In this document: positions 19,454-31,085 of the stretch, piece by piece
How the letters are laid out: each line of letters opens with the position of its first letter
Numbering within the stretch: the stretch's first letter is position 1
From: Bursaphelenchus xylophilus
Taxonomy: Eukaryota; Nematoda; Chromadorea; Rhabditida; Aphelenchoididae
Assembly: GCA_904066235.2 (NCBI GenBank)
Contig: CAJFCV020000003.1
Span: 9,548,001 to 9,612,000 of the forward strand
DNA length: 64,000 bases
Reading direction: 5' to 3'
Notes under the pieces: generated by a model
Database searches by the model: none
What the model saw: only the letters and a program-made list of their open reading frames with translations
What the model was told of the DNA's origin: nothing
Made by a program: the position numbers and the translations under genes

Positions 19454-22400
19454 ATGGTCGAAGGGACGGATCCGCAAGATCTGTTTCTTCGCGGCTCATC
19501 GGTGTCGGTGAACCGTGGCACCGATCAGAATCCTCAGCCTCCGTTGGAGTTCAACTCGATTCATGGAGAATATGTGAAGCTGAATTCGAATGGAAGAACT
19601 GCCCGGAGAGAGCATTCGTTTTGTAAAGGAGTTGTTTTTAGCAACAGGTAACTTTTGAGTTCGTTTTCTTTTGGTTTTAGGCAGCACTTCGATCTTATCA
19701 ATCTTGTTTTAGACCTATTCTGGTGAATGAAATAGTTTGTGTCCGGCTCTCGGAAGTCTCGGCACAATGGTCGGGGGTCATGAGGTTCGGAGTCACGAGT
19801 GTGGATCCAGCTTCATTCCGAGATATTGAACTGCCAAAGTGAGTTCTTCCTTCTTCTACATAGTATTTTAGGTTCGCATGCCCTGATCTCACTTCGAAAG
19901 GCGGGTTTTGGTGTAAGACCTTACCGGAGAGGTTCTCCGTCCAAGGGAAAGTTCTTCACTTCTCCGTTGACGGTGATGGGAACTTGTCTTACGGCGTCAA
20001 CGCGGAGAATCAAGGAGTTTTCATATCGAAAATTAATGTCCGAGGACAAATTTGGGCCATGTTCGATCTCTATGGGAATTGCAAGTCGCTGGAGCTTATG
20101 GGTAGGTTATTTTATGCTTTTCACCAAATTTTGATAACATTTTTTAGATAAAATAACAATTTTTATTTCAGATTTTGCAAGAATAAATCAAGTAGATCTA
20201 CCTGATATTCGAAGCTCGAGTTCGGACGAAGAACTCGAACCAGCGGTCGAAAATCTTCACGCTTCAGGTGGGGTAACCCTTTTTATTTATTCTTCTTGTT
20301 GTTTAGATCTCAAATTTCATCGAAGACACTCTGGAAATGTTGTTTTAACCAGGAATAATTCAATTGCAACTCGGATTGGTGCCGACTTTTGCCAAGCCTA
20401 CGTTTTCTCGCATCGACCGGTGAATCCGGAGGAAAAAGTTTCGCTGTTAATTCAGAAACACGAATCCGAGTTTGGAGGTTCCATGGCGTTCGGATTGACA
20501 AGTTGTGACCCCGATAGTATCACCAATGTCGATGAGCTCCCTAGGGATTCGGATATGTTATTGGACAGGAAAGAGTACTGGACGTGCATCAAAAATGTGG
20601 CTGTGAATCCGAAGGCTAACGAGACAGCGACATTTTGGGTCACAGCAACGGGTACGAATATGGTTTATATTATTCTTGAGTTGATTGTGTTGCCCATGAT
20701 AAAATTGTGGTTCAAATGAAAAATTCTGATCTTGTTTGTTTTTCAGGTGAAGTAATGTTCTCCAAAAACGGTTATGAACCCAGGACAATCATGTTTGTGG
20801 ACACATCTATCCCTCTTTGGATGTTTTTTGACCTGTATGGCTCCACTGTCAAAGTGAAGTTGACTGGTAAGTTTTGCTGTTTTTTCTTTGATTGTTTTGG
20901 TTTTTAGACTTCTCAGAGATCTCGCTGCGTCCTCTAGTCCCATTATCTCAATCTCCAGTGGAATTAAATGTCATTACACCACCTCGAAGATCCTCTTCAA
21001 GTGAGCTTAGCCGTTTGAATAATCTGGCCAATGAATACGGGGTTCGCGTCCAATTGCCGGAAGATGAACATCTCACAGTCTCTTCGGCTCCAACGTCTAC
21101 GAGGAGGTCGCCATTATCCGGAAGAGAACAGAATTCCAGCGACGACAGCGTTCTCCGAGACATTAACAGTCGGTTAAACGCAATTCGAGACCGAAATCGC
21201 CGCTTAACGGGTATTCAAGTGGACATGGATCAGCTCAGAAATCAGCTGGCTGAAGCGAGGACCATCCCAGAGCAGAGCGACTCAGAATCGGACGATGAGC
21301 GCCGAAGAAGAAGAAGAGAAATGGCGGATAATGCGAGAACAATCGCTAGATTGGAGGCAACTTTGGCCGCCAACCGAGAAGAGCTGACAAGATTGTCCTC
21401 GATTTTGCCACAAGGAACGAGCAGAACAGAACCCAGGGATTCGAGTGTAAATCGACGGTTCAGAGCTGCTCCGTATACGGAAGAGCGGGCATCAAATGTT
21501 ATACCTCCATTGAGAGTTCCGTAAGTGCATTTTGAGATTTTTTTTTGAGAGAAAATTAAGGTTTAAAAGTGTATTATTGCTTTGTCGGAGGTGTAATGGG
21601 TTTTATTTATCAAATTGAGGCCTTCGGATTTTTGGGATAAAAGAAATTTTAGATTTTTTGGCAAATTTTAGTGATTGATGTCTAAATCAATATAAAAAAG
21701 TTTAATGGTGATGTATTTTTTTATATGAAGAGGGGTTTAAGAGGTTTCAGGTACCTCAAAATGATGTTAATCGCTTTTAATTTACGCCTTTACTAACCGC
21801 TTTCCTTATTTTTAGCATATTTACTTACAACAGCCCACCACTTTCTCAGTAAGTTTCTGCCGCTTTCACGCTTTCTGAAATTTAGAATCAAATCGAAATC
21901 TTGATTTTTTTAGGTCATATGAACGGCCAGACGTCTTGTCAACGACACCACCGTCAACTAGATCCGTCCTGGATAGAATCCGGGACATGTCGAATGCCAT
22001 GGCCAATGATGTCCCAACCACCTCGAGCTCGACTGTAACTGCTCCCGCAGCCGTCTCCATGGCCTCGGAGCCCATCAAAAAGCCCTCGCCAGAACCAGGA
22101 GCTTCGGGTATGCAAGAATTTTGTACCTTTTTACACTTGATAAGACTTTTGTCAAGTACAATATTCAAAAATGCCAAAAATTTCAAGTTTTTTGCGGTTT
22201 GTGAACGGTGAAAGCTGCAGCAAAGGCGTTGGACAAGCTAGGGCACTTGAGAATGCTCGTGCATTCGCGAAAGTGTATGTTTTTCAATGTAAATGCAATA
22301 TAAAAGTACATGGATTCCGACCGGTTTTTCTCAATTCCTTTTTGTTTTTGGTAAGAGTACAAGTAGAGCGTATATTTAAGCAAAGTACACATCGGTTAAG

Positions 22401-25152
22401 CTTAGTTTTCTTTGCATACCAGCTGTACGACCGCGGGGTATGAGGAATTTGGGTAGTGGCATGTGAAATATAGGGAGCTTTTGGGGATTTGATGGGATTT
22501 TTGAGTAGGAGAGGGGCTGATGAACGTTAATGAAGGCTTGTGGCTCGAAGATGGTGCGACTTTACTTTGATGTGAAGGGAAGATTTGATATTAGAGGGGA
22601 TTTTCTCCTAGTACATTTTTGTTTTGGGCTGAAGGTTAACTAAAATTTGATGATTTGATCTGACAGCTTCGTGTAGAGGCTTGAATAATATTTTGAGACA
22701 TTTTCTTATGTTATAATATGTTAGATGTAAAAAATAAGAAATTTTTCCAATTTTGCCTACTGCAATATGGGACCCATAGATTTTCTCAATGTGCGTTTTC
22801 GCCCGCACAGATTGATCGATATTATAAAAAGAATGCGCAATATAATCCTACTTGGGGCTGTTGCAACGATCGTATCTGTAATCCTCTCGTTTCTGATGTC
22901 AGTCGCCCTTTTTTGTGAAATGTTGTAAGATACAGTACAATGATACTTTGAGGGATTATGATTTGTCAAATTTAATTCAAATATTTGCATTAACACCTCA
23001 TGAAAAAACATGATTTTGTGAAATTCCGGCGCTTAGCTGTGGCCATAAAATTTCGATTGTGCTAATGGTCCTGGAGAAATATGTTTTGCGATTTTATTGT
23101 CGTCAAATCGGGCGTAATCGGCTCGTTTTGTAGCCCAAAGCGGCACCGATTACGGTTTCAAAATAAAAAAATTTGGAAATGGAAATTTGGGAAAAAAGAA
23201 TGAAAAAATCATGTTGTGAAGAGGGGAGTGATGGTTATAATGGATTTGTACGCCAACAGATACGAAAAACAGCCTTGGTTTGGAGGAAAAGCTGAAATCT
23301 CTGGAGTTTTTATATTGTTTTTGAGGAAAACCAGGGGTTTTACGTTTTTTTAGTATTGTTTTGGGGGTTTTTTTACTTTGAGCGTTGTAATACAAACTAA
23401 ATGTAGTAACGGGGAACTCTATAAACAATTTTTTTGGTATTTTGTTTTAAAATAGCCGAAAAGAAGAGGTTTTTAATCTTTTACACTGAGCTTTCTATAA
23501 ATGGAAAGTTACTGTAATATTGTTTATAATAAATGCAAATAACGATTGCGCAGTGCACAATAATAAGTTGCTTACATCGGCGGATGTGGCCAAAAAAGTG
23601 TCGCAAAACTGGCCAAAAATCAAGAGAATAAAAAACAATAATGGACGTTAACTTCTAACTGCAGTGACGGACCTGATCCAGTGGCAAAAAACGTACCATT
23701 TTGCATCTGGGAAGCATCAAAAGTCTAGCAAAATACCTCCCTATCCAAGTGGAAAAACTCCAATTTCAAAAGCGTGCCCCAAAAAGAGCGGGCACATTTT
23801 TGAAATTGGCGTTTCTTTACTTGGAGAGGGAGGTATTTCGCTACATTTTTTGATACTTCCCGGATGCAAAATGGTACGTTTTTTGCCACTGGATCAGGTC
23901 CGTCACTGCAGTAGCAGCTAGCCTCCATTATTGTTTTTTATTCGCTTGATTTTTTTTTGGCCAGTTTTGCGACACTTTTTTGGCCAAATGAAATACCACT
24001 TGAACGGTTTTGGCCGGATTGTAGCGACCCATTGTTTGCTGCGTGCCATAGTGTACCACGCATGAGTTGAAGAAATTTTGATTACTACTTTTTCTACATT
24101 TTTTACAACGTTTTTACAATCTTTTTTATTGTAGTTTTTTGTCATGCCAAAAAAATCGTAGCCGTCAAGGAGCGCTAAAATACAAAACCCGAAAGTAAAA
24201 AGTGCGGCCCCGAGAATAGCATTGGCACTAACTGCTACTAATCCAAACAGAATTGTATAAAAAACTGCTGATGGAACACGTGAACGTACAAATTTTGTAG
24301 GTTTTTTGCCTTGACATAGGTTAAAATTGGGAAATCAGCAAAGATAGAGGTGTAAAAAGTAATGCTGACGATAAAAATAGAAAAAAAATATTGAAGAAAG
24401 AATGGCACTGGAACGGTATAGTAACTGTACAGTGGAATTCTTTGTAAAAGCAACGGAAAGTAAGAAAAAAGTGGGTGCGAACACTCGAGGATATTTATAA
24501 ATAGATTTGCTGAAGGCTGATGTTGAAAAAAGCCCCGTGGTTTAGCGAAAAATTGAGAAATCCGGCTGATAATGATGTTTTTTTGGGCGGTGAAACAGAT
24601 CTGGTCGATCGAAAAAAGAAAAAAATCAAAATGACTTCAAATTTGATGTCAAAAAGTATCGTTGTGATACGTTTTGGTAACAAATTTTTAGTCTCTTTGA
24701 TTTTTTTTCGGTCTATTTGTCGTCTAGATCTGTTTTATCGCCCAAAAACATCATTATCACTCCGATTTCTCAATTTTTCGCTAAACCACGGGGCATTTTT
24801 CAACATCAACCCTCAGTAAAATTTGTTCAGAAAATCCTTTGGGGACTTTGCAACTATCCCTGCGTTAAAAGAGAAATTAAAATGATCTAAAATTATTGAA
24901 AATTTCCAAAAATTAGAGCAATATTGACCAAGTGCAATATAAAAATCAAAATTTTTAGAAGAGAAGATCCAGGATGGAGGAATGAACTCGGAATGTGTGG
25001 TATGCATGAGTGATCGCGTCAACGCCGTTCTATATCGCTGTGGCCATCTGTGCATGTGCTTTTCGTGCGCCCAGGAAACGATGAAAACCACCAGAAATTG
25101 CCCACTGTGCCGACAAATGATCTACGATGTAATCCGGTGCTATCAATCCTAA
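19454..25152 (+). CDS. neur: Neuralized-like E3 ubiquitin ligase (NHR-NHR-RING)
   Basis: Ten exons: 19454-19647, 19713-19838, 19872-20101, 20172-20267, 20307-20651, 20747-20866, 20908-21520, 21816-21848, 21914-22107 and 24959-25152. They give 714 aa with all phases in register. NHR1 (residues about 36-185) runs LEFNSIHGEYVKLNSNGRTA, then FCKGVVFSNRPILVNE, WSGVMRFGVTSVDP and FSVDGDGNLSYGVN. NHR2 (about 217-385) runs LKFHRRHSGNVVLTRNNSIA, then FGGSMAFGLTSCDP, LDRKEYWTCI and FFDLYGSTVKVKL. A Ser/Arg-rich linker with a predicted coiled coil follows. The C-terminal RING is ECVVCMSDRVNAVLYRCGHL, then CMCFSC and NCPLCRQMIYDVI, the Neuralized-type pattern. In flies Neuralized ubiquitinates Notch ligands at the plasma membrane; the same role here is inference. 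The last intron (22108-24958) is 2.85 kb and full of palindromic elements. ATG 19454 follows TTTCAG by five bases. Confidence 0.93.
23587..23986. mobile_element. Palindromic element 'family D' with family C element at its centre
   Basis: The left arm TGGCCAAAAAAGTGTCGCAA then AACTGGCCAAAAATCAAG, AATAAAAAACAATAATGG is mirrored on the right by CCATTATTGTTTTTTATTCG, CTTGATTTTTTTTTGGCCAG and TTTTGCGACACTTTTTTGGC. The loop is almost exactly the family C element (23662-23908). Confidence 0.75.
23662..23908. mobile_element. CAGTGACGGACC palindromic element (family C), copy 1
   Basis: The ends CAGTGACGGACCTGATCCAG and CTGGATCAGGTCCGTCACTG are perfect complements. Inner arms match too (TTTGCATCTGGGAAGCATCA with TGATACTTCCCGGATGCAAA). 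Flanks here are ACTG and CAGT rather than TA. Confidence 0.85.
24510..24816. mobile_element. Palindromic element 'family E'
   Basis: The left arm CTGAAGGCTGATGTTGAAAA ... CCCCGTGGTTTAGCGAAAAA pairs with the right arm TTTTTCGCTAAACCACGGGG ... TTTTCAACATCAACCCTCAG. The inner segment TTTTTTTGGGCGGTGAAACA is mirrored by TGTTTTATCGCCCAAAAACA. About 307 bp, no coding capacity, and no second copy seen in this window. Confidence 0.75.
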
Positions 25153-26566
25153 CTTTCTTTACCATGTACTATTACTATTTATTTTCCCTCGATTTTTTAT
25201 TTTCCCCCCACTAATCACTAGTTTTGTTAATTTTTTACCCAACTTACCTAGTATAATATAACTATAAGCTTGTTTATCACAATATTCAAACTTTTTACGA
25301 TCCAAAATGTGTATGCTTTGTGTTATATCACTCTTTACTAACACTACGAAAAGGGTTTGTGCGAATTCAATACACAACGAGTCATATTTTTTTCACAATT
25401 TTCTTTTTACCAGTGATCTTTCATTATCCTCGATTGTTTTTTTATTGTGTATTTTGTGGACGCCGCGGTATAATGTAATATGTTTGCCAGTATTTTTTTT
25501 CTTCATGTGCAGGCTTTTGCTCAATAAATGCATAAGTGTGGGTTCATGATATTGCACTTGATTATTTAGTTGGGTTTTGGAATTTTTTAGGATTTTTGTT
25601 GCTAATAGAGTATTATTAATGGAGGGATATTATAATATAATATTTTAGGACGTTTGAAGAGGGGTAGTTGTGATTTTGAGCGAATCTTGCTGTTTTTTTT
25701 AAGGATGGGTGATGTCTATTATAAGGTGTATCTCGTAGTTTTTGGATCGGAAAACTGCATTTTTTGTCGGCAAAAGTTGTGATAGGTACCTCGGTATCCT
25801 AAATATTTATAATTTTTTTGATAGCTTTGTTGAGAAAGGGCGTATAAAATTTGGTTTGCAGAAGTCAGGTCGCACCTTGCCATTGCCAAAATGTGAATTT
25901 TTAGGCACAAAAAATTGTGTAATTATTGATGATTACTTTTAGCTTATTACTTTTTATTTTGACGCGATCCATCGGCTGCTGACAATAATTTTGAGGTATT
26001 ACCATCAGCAGCCTGACTAGTATGCGCTTTGGGTTCCCAAATGCTTTTTTTGCATGGCATGTTTAGCGGAGTTTCTTCCGTTAATTCAATAAGGAGCTCG
26101 CCAAACGTCAATTTTTTTATTTATGTTGTAGTTGCAAAAACTTGCTCATATTCGCCGAGCTAATCAGGTTTCCGCCTCACGGAAATTTACATAACTCATT
26201 GTTTTTAGGAAATGAAATTCTGGTTATGTTATTTAATTTTGAGTTTGTGGAAGTCGCAATGGTTACGCATTCCGTTGGGTTTTTGGCAATGGGAAAAAAG
26301 TTTTGACAATTGTATATATTATATTACGTAACTCGAAAAAAAAGTTCTAGGTATTTACATAGCTGGCTACATAGCCTACATTGCTCTTTGCAAAATTTAA
26401 ACCAAGCCTCCCAGAATTGACTTTTGGCTCTTCGCTGATTTTTTCAAGCTCCTTTCTGCAGCTCCTACAACTATAATCTGATTTGACATTACACTAACTA
26501 CAATGCGCCAATCAAAACTGTATTTTTCCCATTCTCTGCGGCTCTTCGTAACATTTGAAGTGTGTA
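25153..26566. other. 3' UTR and flank of Neuralized-like gene, then spacer
   Basis: AATAAA at 25523-25528 is the best poly(A) signal, implying a 3' UTR of about 390 bp. Beyond it is AT-rich spacer with no recognised feature. Confidence 0.45.
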
Positions 26567-26746
26567 ATGTTCGTCATAGCTCCCCCACAAGAAAATGGCA
26601 AAAAAAATTTTATCAGCGGGCTCTGCTGCTCGATATTTTTAGTACTGCCTCTTGTAGTTTACGCCATTCTTCTTGGGCTCTTCGGAGTTGTGAGGAATAT
26701 GCGCAAGATTGATGCGTATTTTTCCCGCAAACAGCGGAATGTATGA
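26567..26746 (+). CDS. Short ORF, possible single-pass membrane protein (weak)
   Basis: The 59-codon frame starts MFVIAPPQENGKKN and has one strong hydrophobic helix (CSIFLVLPLVVYAILLGLFG). It ends in a basic tail (RNMRKIDAYFSRKQRNV), the charge pattern of a signal-anchored membrane peptide. No family recognised, no splice or expression signal to confirm it. It could be chance or an exon of a larger unrecognised gene. Confidence 0.22.
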   Translation: MFVIAPPQENGKKNFISGLCCSIFLVLPLVVYAILLGLFGVVRNMRKIDAYFSRKQRNV

Positions 26747-27379
26747 GAAAGACTGAAAATACGAAAAGAGCTGAAATCCGAGAGGTTTGAGGTAAAATTG
26801 TCCGACATTACGTATCCTGCAAACAAATGCATTTCCGGGAAGGGATGTTGGAAAAATCAGGGGAACGAGCCGTCTCGGGGTTTGCCAAACATCGCTGGGG
26901 TCTCGGTGTTTTATTTTTGATACACGCGAAGGATAAACAAGACACCGGAATTGATGATGTGATACGTGAACAAGGTAAATAACTTGCTCGCGAAAACATA
27001 TTTTAACGGCCCCTAGACTAAAGTTCGAAGTGTTTGAGGTTTTTTAAAGCAAGCTATAGCTGGGTAGTCGAAGAGCTAAAGTTTATGGTAGCGATAGAAA
27101 ATTATTGTTTTTGTTTTCTGACATATTTATAGACTAAATTAGATTGCTTGTGGCGCAGTTTCTCACAGCAAATGGGAAACAGCATCAACAGCGTGATCTA
27201 ATAGTCTGTATTTTGAGCCATTGGAGTTGCTCTTCTTTCGCTGTCATTTGGTTTCTTGGAATTACCGAGTAAAGCTTGGTATTCAATAGATACTGCGTCA
27301 AACGTTGAATGGAGAAAAAGAGGGTTCAAAATTGATATTGGAGTAGAACGCTGCAGTAATTTGGTGTAGTTTTCATATA
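26747..27379. other. Spacer with one weak candidate exon
   Basis: An open stretch at 26827-26974 ending in a GTAAAT donor joins in phase to an open stretch at 27962-28082. No family is recognised (see findings). The rest of the interval is AT-rich and featureless. Confidence 0.25.
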
Positions 27380-27628
27380 CAGTGACGGGCCTGATCCAGT
27401 GGCAAAAAAACGTAACATTTTGCATCCGGGAAGTATCAAAAAATGTGGCAAAATGCCTCTCCAACTAAAAAACTGTTTGAAGGGCGAGCCCTTTCCTTCA
27501 CAAAAAAGCGGGTGCAATTTTAAAATTGAAATTTTTTCACTTGGAGAGGGAGGTATTTTGCCACATTTTTTGATACTTCCCGGATGTAAAATGGCGCGTT
27601 TTTTGCCACTGGATCAGGTCTGCAACTG
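27380..27628. mobile_element. CAGTGACGGACC palindromic element (family C), copy 2
   Basis: The ends are CAGTGACGGGCCTGATCCAG and CTGGATCAGGTCTGCAACTG, with TA directly outside both. The inner arms pair (AAAAATGTGGCAAAATGCCT with GGTATTTTGCCACATTTTTT). The TA target duplication suggests Tc1/mariner-type mobilisation. Confidence 0.85.
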
Positions 27629-28630
27629 TATGTATATAGTAGCAAAATAATACGGACTTCACTACGATGATAAATCCGGCAAAATTAAACAGAAATGCAA
27701 AGATGAGATGAGTAGTACACAATAAAGTGTCATGTAAACAAAAGAAGACCGTTTTTTTGCAGAGGATGGCTTCCAGATTTCCATTGATAAGCTTCAGATA
27801 CTGTAAAACGTCATAAAGGAATCACAGAAACCTTTTTTTTGAACAGAAGATCTAGTGGAACCTGTATTGAACTTTTAATTTGCTAATTGTAAGGACAAAA
27901 GATATTGCGATAAAAGCCCCAAAAATATTTTTTTATACATAACAATATCATTGTTTTTAGGATTCTTATTTATTGGCCTGACTATCTATTGGCAGCCATA
28001 TCTTCAAATTCCAAAAGTCCAGTCCCCCAGCTACCGTACCTGGTCTTTTGTTTCAATAATTAGACACTTCCCCGTTCTCTGATTGTCTTTGATTGTAGGA
28101 TATTACTTTGGCATTTTCCTGCAAACAAAACCCGCATTCTTGAGGTGTTGGAATTTAAAACTTTCGGCATAAGTGGCAGTCATATGCGGTATATTTTAGC
28201 ATATACATTTTCGGATATTAAACTTACGATTAGGCTATACCGTCATCAAAAGTTTAAGCAACATTTTTCAAAGGCAAAGAGCTCAAAATCCAAAAAATAT
28301 TTAGAGCATGCAAAATGTTGATAGATTTCCCATGAATATTGATCTCTTTTTTTGGCTGTCGATTCGAAACGAACGCTAAATCATTTGTTGCAGGTTAGAA
28401 TTGCGAACTTTCTACCGCAATCTACCTAATATGATAGAGATTTTGCATGCAGAACCTCCGTGGTTTTTTTTGGCCGCCCGCAAAGTTTGGGCCCGCCCGG
28501 GCAACCACTTTTTAGCCAGCTAGAAGAACCATGGACATTCTCTGGGAATGTTTGGAAATCAGCCAAGGTTTGCTTACAACAGGAAACTATAACGATGGAT
28601 TTGGCAGTTAGATGTTGCGAATTAAATTTC
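27629..28630. other. Spacer, no supported feature
   Basis: AT-rich and gene-free apart from the weak candidate exon at 27962-28082. Confidence 0.4.
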
Positions 28631-30157
28631 CAGGGGCCTGTTTCACGAACGCAAAAACTCATATTTCTAAAGAAAATAGAAATATGAGTGAGCGAGGGAA
28701 CAAAGGAAATGCATGCGAAACGGGAGAGACGGCAGAAAAATGAGGATTTCGCCACTTCTCAATCGGAGTGACTTTTTACGTCCAAAATCAGGGTTGGCGG
28801 CAGTGTTTCGGCCATAACTTTTCCCTCCATGGGCGTAGAATCACCCTTCAAAATTTCGAATAATGCTAACTGTTTGGACTGTCATGTGTGCAAGTTTCGT
28901 TGCATTGTTGCAAAAACTCGCTCGAAAATAGCAGTAGTAATGCGCACATTTCTATTTTCTATAAAATTTTTGCAATTCTAGCTTAATTCCCTCATAACAT
29001 CGCCCAAAATTGTCGGATCGACACCATTTAAAAAAATCATGTAGACCTGAGTCCGCGGTTTACAGTAATGCAATTTTTTAGGATGTTTGGCGATCTACGG
29101 CACGAACAAATTTATAGTAGTGCAGCAGTTTGCAACATTTTTCCATTTTTTCAGAATAAAAATAGGTTTTTTTTCCAAATAATAAAATATTAGTATAAAA
29201 TTTTATATAATTGTAAAGAAAATTGTCTTGGCTACCTCATTTTTTTAGAGGGGCGTCTATATCTCACCAACTGATAAAGTTATGGGTGATTTAGTCCAGC
29301 CGCATCCCATTTTTTACCGTAAAATTTCTCTCTTGTTTTGATTTGAGGGCTCTTTCGAAAGATTTTTTGTGATGAAAATCGAGGGATTGTCAAAGTAAAT
29401 CAGTTATTACTCAGCCTAAAAATGACTTACAGTTGGCCCTCTAAAAATGTTTTGTAGAGAATTAAATTGTCTATCGACTGACATAAATTAGAATTTTTGA
29501 CTGTTTCAATTAACGCGAAAAAAGGCCTTTTAGCGTTATAAAGTAGAAGAATTCAACACTACAACGCCTATGGTAACTTTGTCATTGGCGGTAGAGCAAA
29601 AATTTTTATAGATCTACATAGCCCGAAGTCTCAGCATTATTTGAATTTTTGGAGGGTGCTTGTAGGCCCAAGTAGAGGAAAGTTATGGCTCAAATACTAC
29701 TAGTCGTTCCAGAAAGTGAGTGCACTTTTTTTCGCGGCGCACAGTGCATTTTTCTTCTTTTTGCACTGTGCAATTGTCGCCGCGCGCCCAAAATGCGCGG
29801 CGACAGAGTTGAAAAAAGCTTATGTCGCTGCGATTTTTGAATTGCACGGTGCAAAAGGTCAAATGCACAGTGCGGAAAATTTGCGACGAAAGGTGCACGC
29901 ACTTTCTGGAACGCCTAGTAGGCAGTGCAAAAAGAAGAAAAATGCACTGTGCGCCGCGAAAAAAAGTGCACTCACTTTCTGGAACGACTAGTACTACCGC
30001 CAACCCGTAATTTTGGACGTAAAAAGTCACTCCGATTGAGAATTGGCGCAATCCTCATTTTCCTGCCGTCTCTCCCGTTTCGCATGCATTTCCTCTGTTC
30101 CCTCGCTCGCTCATATTTCTATTTTCTTTATTTTGCGTTCGTGAAACAGGCCCCAGG
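28631..30157. mobile_element. 1.5 kb element with long terminal inverted repeats
   Basis: The left end GGGGCCTGTTTCACGAACGC and the right end GCGTTCGTGAAACAGGCCCC are complementary. The match continues inward for about 240 bp through AAATGCATGCGAAACGGGAG, TCGGAGTGACTTTTTACGTC and AAGTTATGGC, allowing for a nested element in the right arm (29700-29991). The roughly 760 bp between the arms has no convincing transposase. The GGGCC...GTTT start recalls PIF/Harbinger-like ends, but I see no clear target duplication. Confidence 0.75.
29700..29991. mobile_element. CTAG/GCACTGTGC palindromic element (type B), nested
   Basis: The ends are CTAGTCGTTCCAGAAAGTGA and TCACTTTCTGGAACGACTAG, flanked by TA on both sides. 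The outer 69 bp (29700-29768 and 29923-29991) are perfect inverted copies. A second, diverged right end (CACTTTCTGGAACGCCTAG then TA) lies inside at about 29898-29918. The interior has GCACAGTGC, TTGCACTGTGCAA and TTGCACGGTGCAA. It interrupts the right arm of the 28631-30157 element. Confidence 0.88.
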
Positions 30158-30804
30158 TGTATAAGTGTTGTCATAAGTTCAGAAACATTTTTTAAAAAAA
30201 AATTCCATAACTTTGAAAGCGACGGATGAATTCAATAGATTCGTGTACTTATCAGTGCCAGGGACTTGCCAATGCAAAATTTCTATCATACTACGTAAAT
30301 TACGGGAGGAAAATCGTAATTCTAAACGGTAAATGTATAGATGCCCGCAAGATTAATGACTCCGCTCTTCGTTTGATCGGCTCTCCGTATTTTGCATGCT
30401 ATCTTGCAAAGAATCTTACTGACTATCTTACATATTACTATAATATATTTGCTATATAAAACATATCTGGGAGGAACGCTCCTCCAAAAGCGTAGTTTGG
30501 GTTCAGTTTTAATGACTCTCTGAAATGAGGCCAACTACAATCTCATTGAGTGGACAGCATCTATTGTGAAGTGGTTTCTGTAGTGTGGAGCAAAAAATGA
30601 GTCCTCAAAGAATGGTGAGTGAAACTGGATGTGTTGGAACAATGACATCTGTTATTTGCAGAAGGATGATTACAACTGACATTGTGCTGCATTTTGTATT
30701 TTACTGCTCTACTTGAACTGTTTTTTGGTGTTTTGTAAAGGCAAAAAATGCAACGAGTGTTTTTTTTTTTTGGTTTTTTGGGCAAAGATTAATGGAGAAT
30801 CATA
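30158..30804. other. Spacer, nothing recognised
   Basis: AT-rich spacer with only short spurious frames. Confidence 0.4.
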
Positions 30805-31085
30805 GAGCGAGCTCGAAAAAAGCGATCCTAAGATTTTAACGAAATTTGGCATAAATTTAAATTATTTTTTTTGATAAGACTTGTGTGAGATTTCGAGTCG
30901 CGTTTTGCAAAAAGGTCAAAGACTTTATGTCCAAGAGTTTGTGAAAATAGGCCCTTTTTGTCGTTTTTTCTCTGACCGCTCTTCGGATTTTGCAACCTTT
31001 CTCGTCGGCGCAGATCGTTGAAAATCTTGGCTGACTCTGCGAAGCACAAGCTAAGATTTTCAGGAGTTGATATCTTATATAGGTG
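30805..31085. repeat. Dispersed repeat 'family J', copy 1
   Basis: It contains TTTTTCTCTGACCGCTCT, then TTTTGCAACCTTTCTCGTCG and CAGATCGTTGAAAATCTTGG. The same ordered blocks recur in varied form at 49935-50400, 50765-50990 and 51560-51720, with fragments at about 118-138 and 62930. Degenerate; class unknown. Confidence 0.45.

Larger units (their letters stand above)
22108..24958 (+). other. Long final intron of the Neuralized-like gene
   Basis: GTATGC donor at 22108, ATTTTTAG acceptor ending at 24958. The split codon G|AA is in register across it. It holds the elements at 23587-23986, 23662-23908 and 24510-24816. The remaining part (22110-23580) is AT-rich without a recognised feature. Confidence 0.8.
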
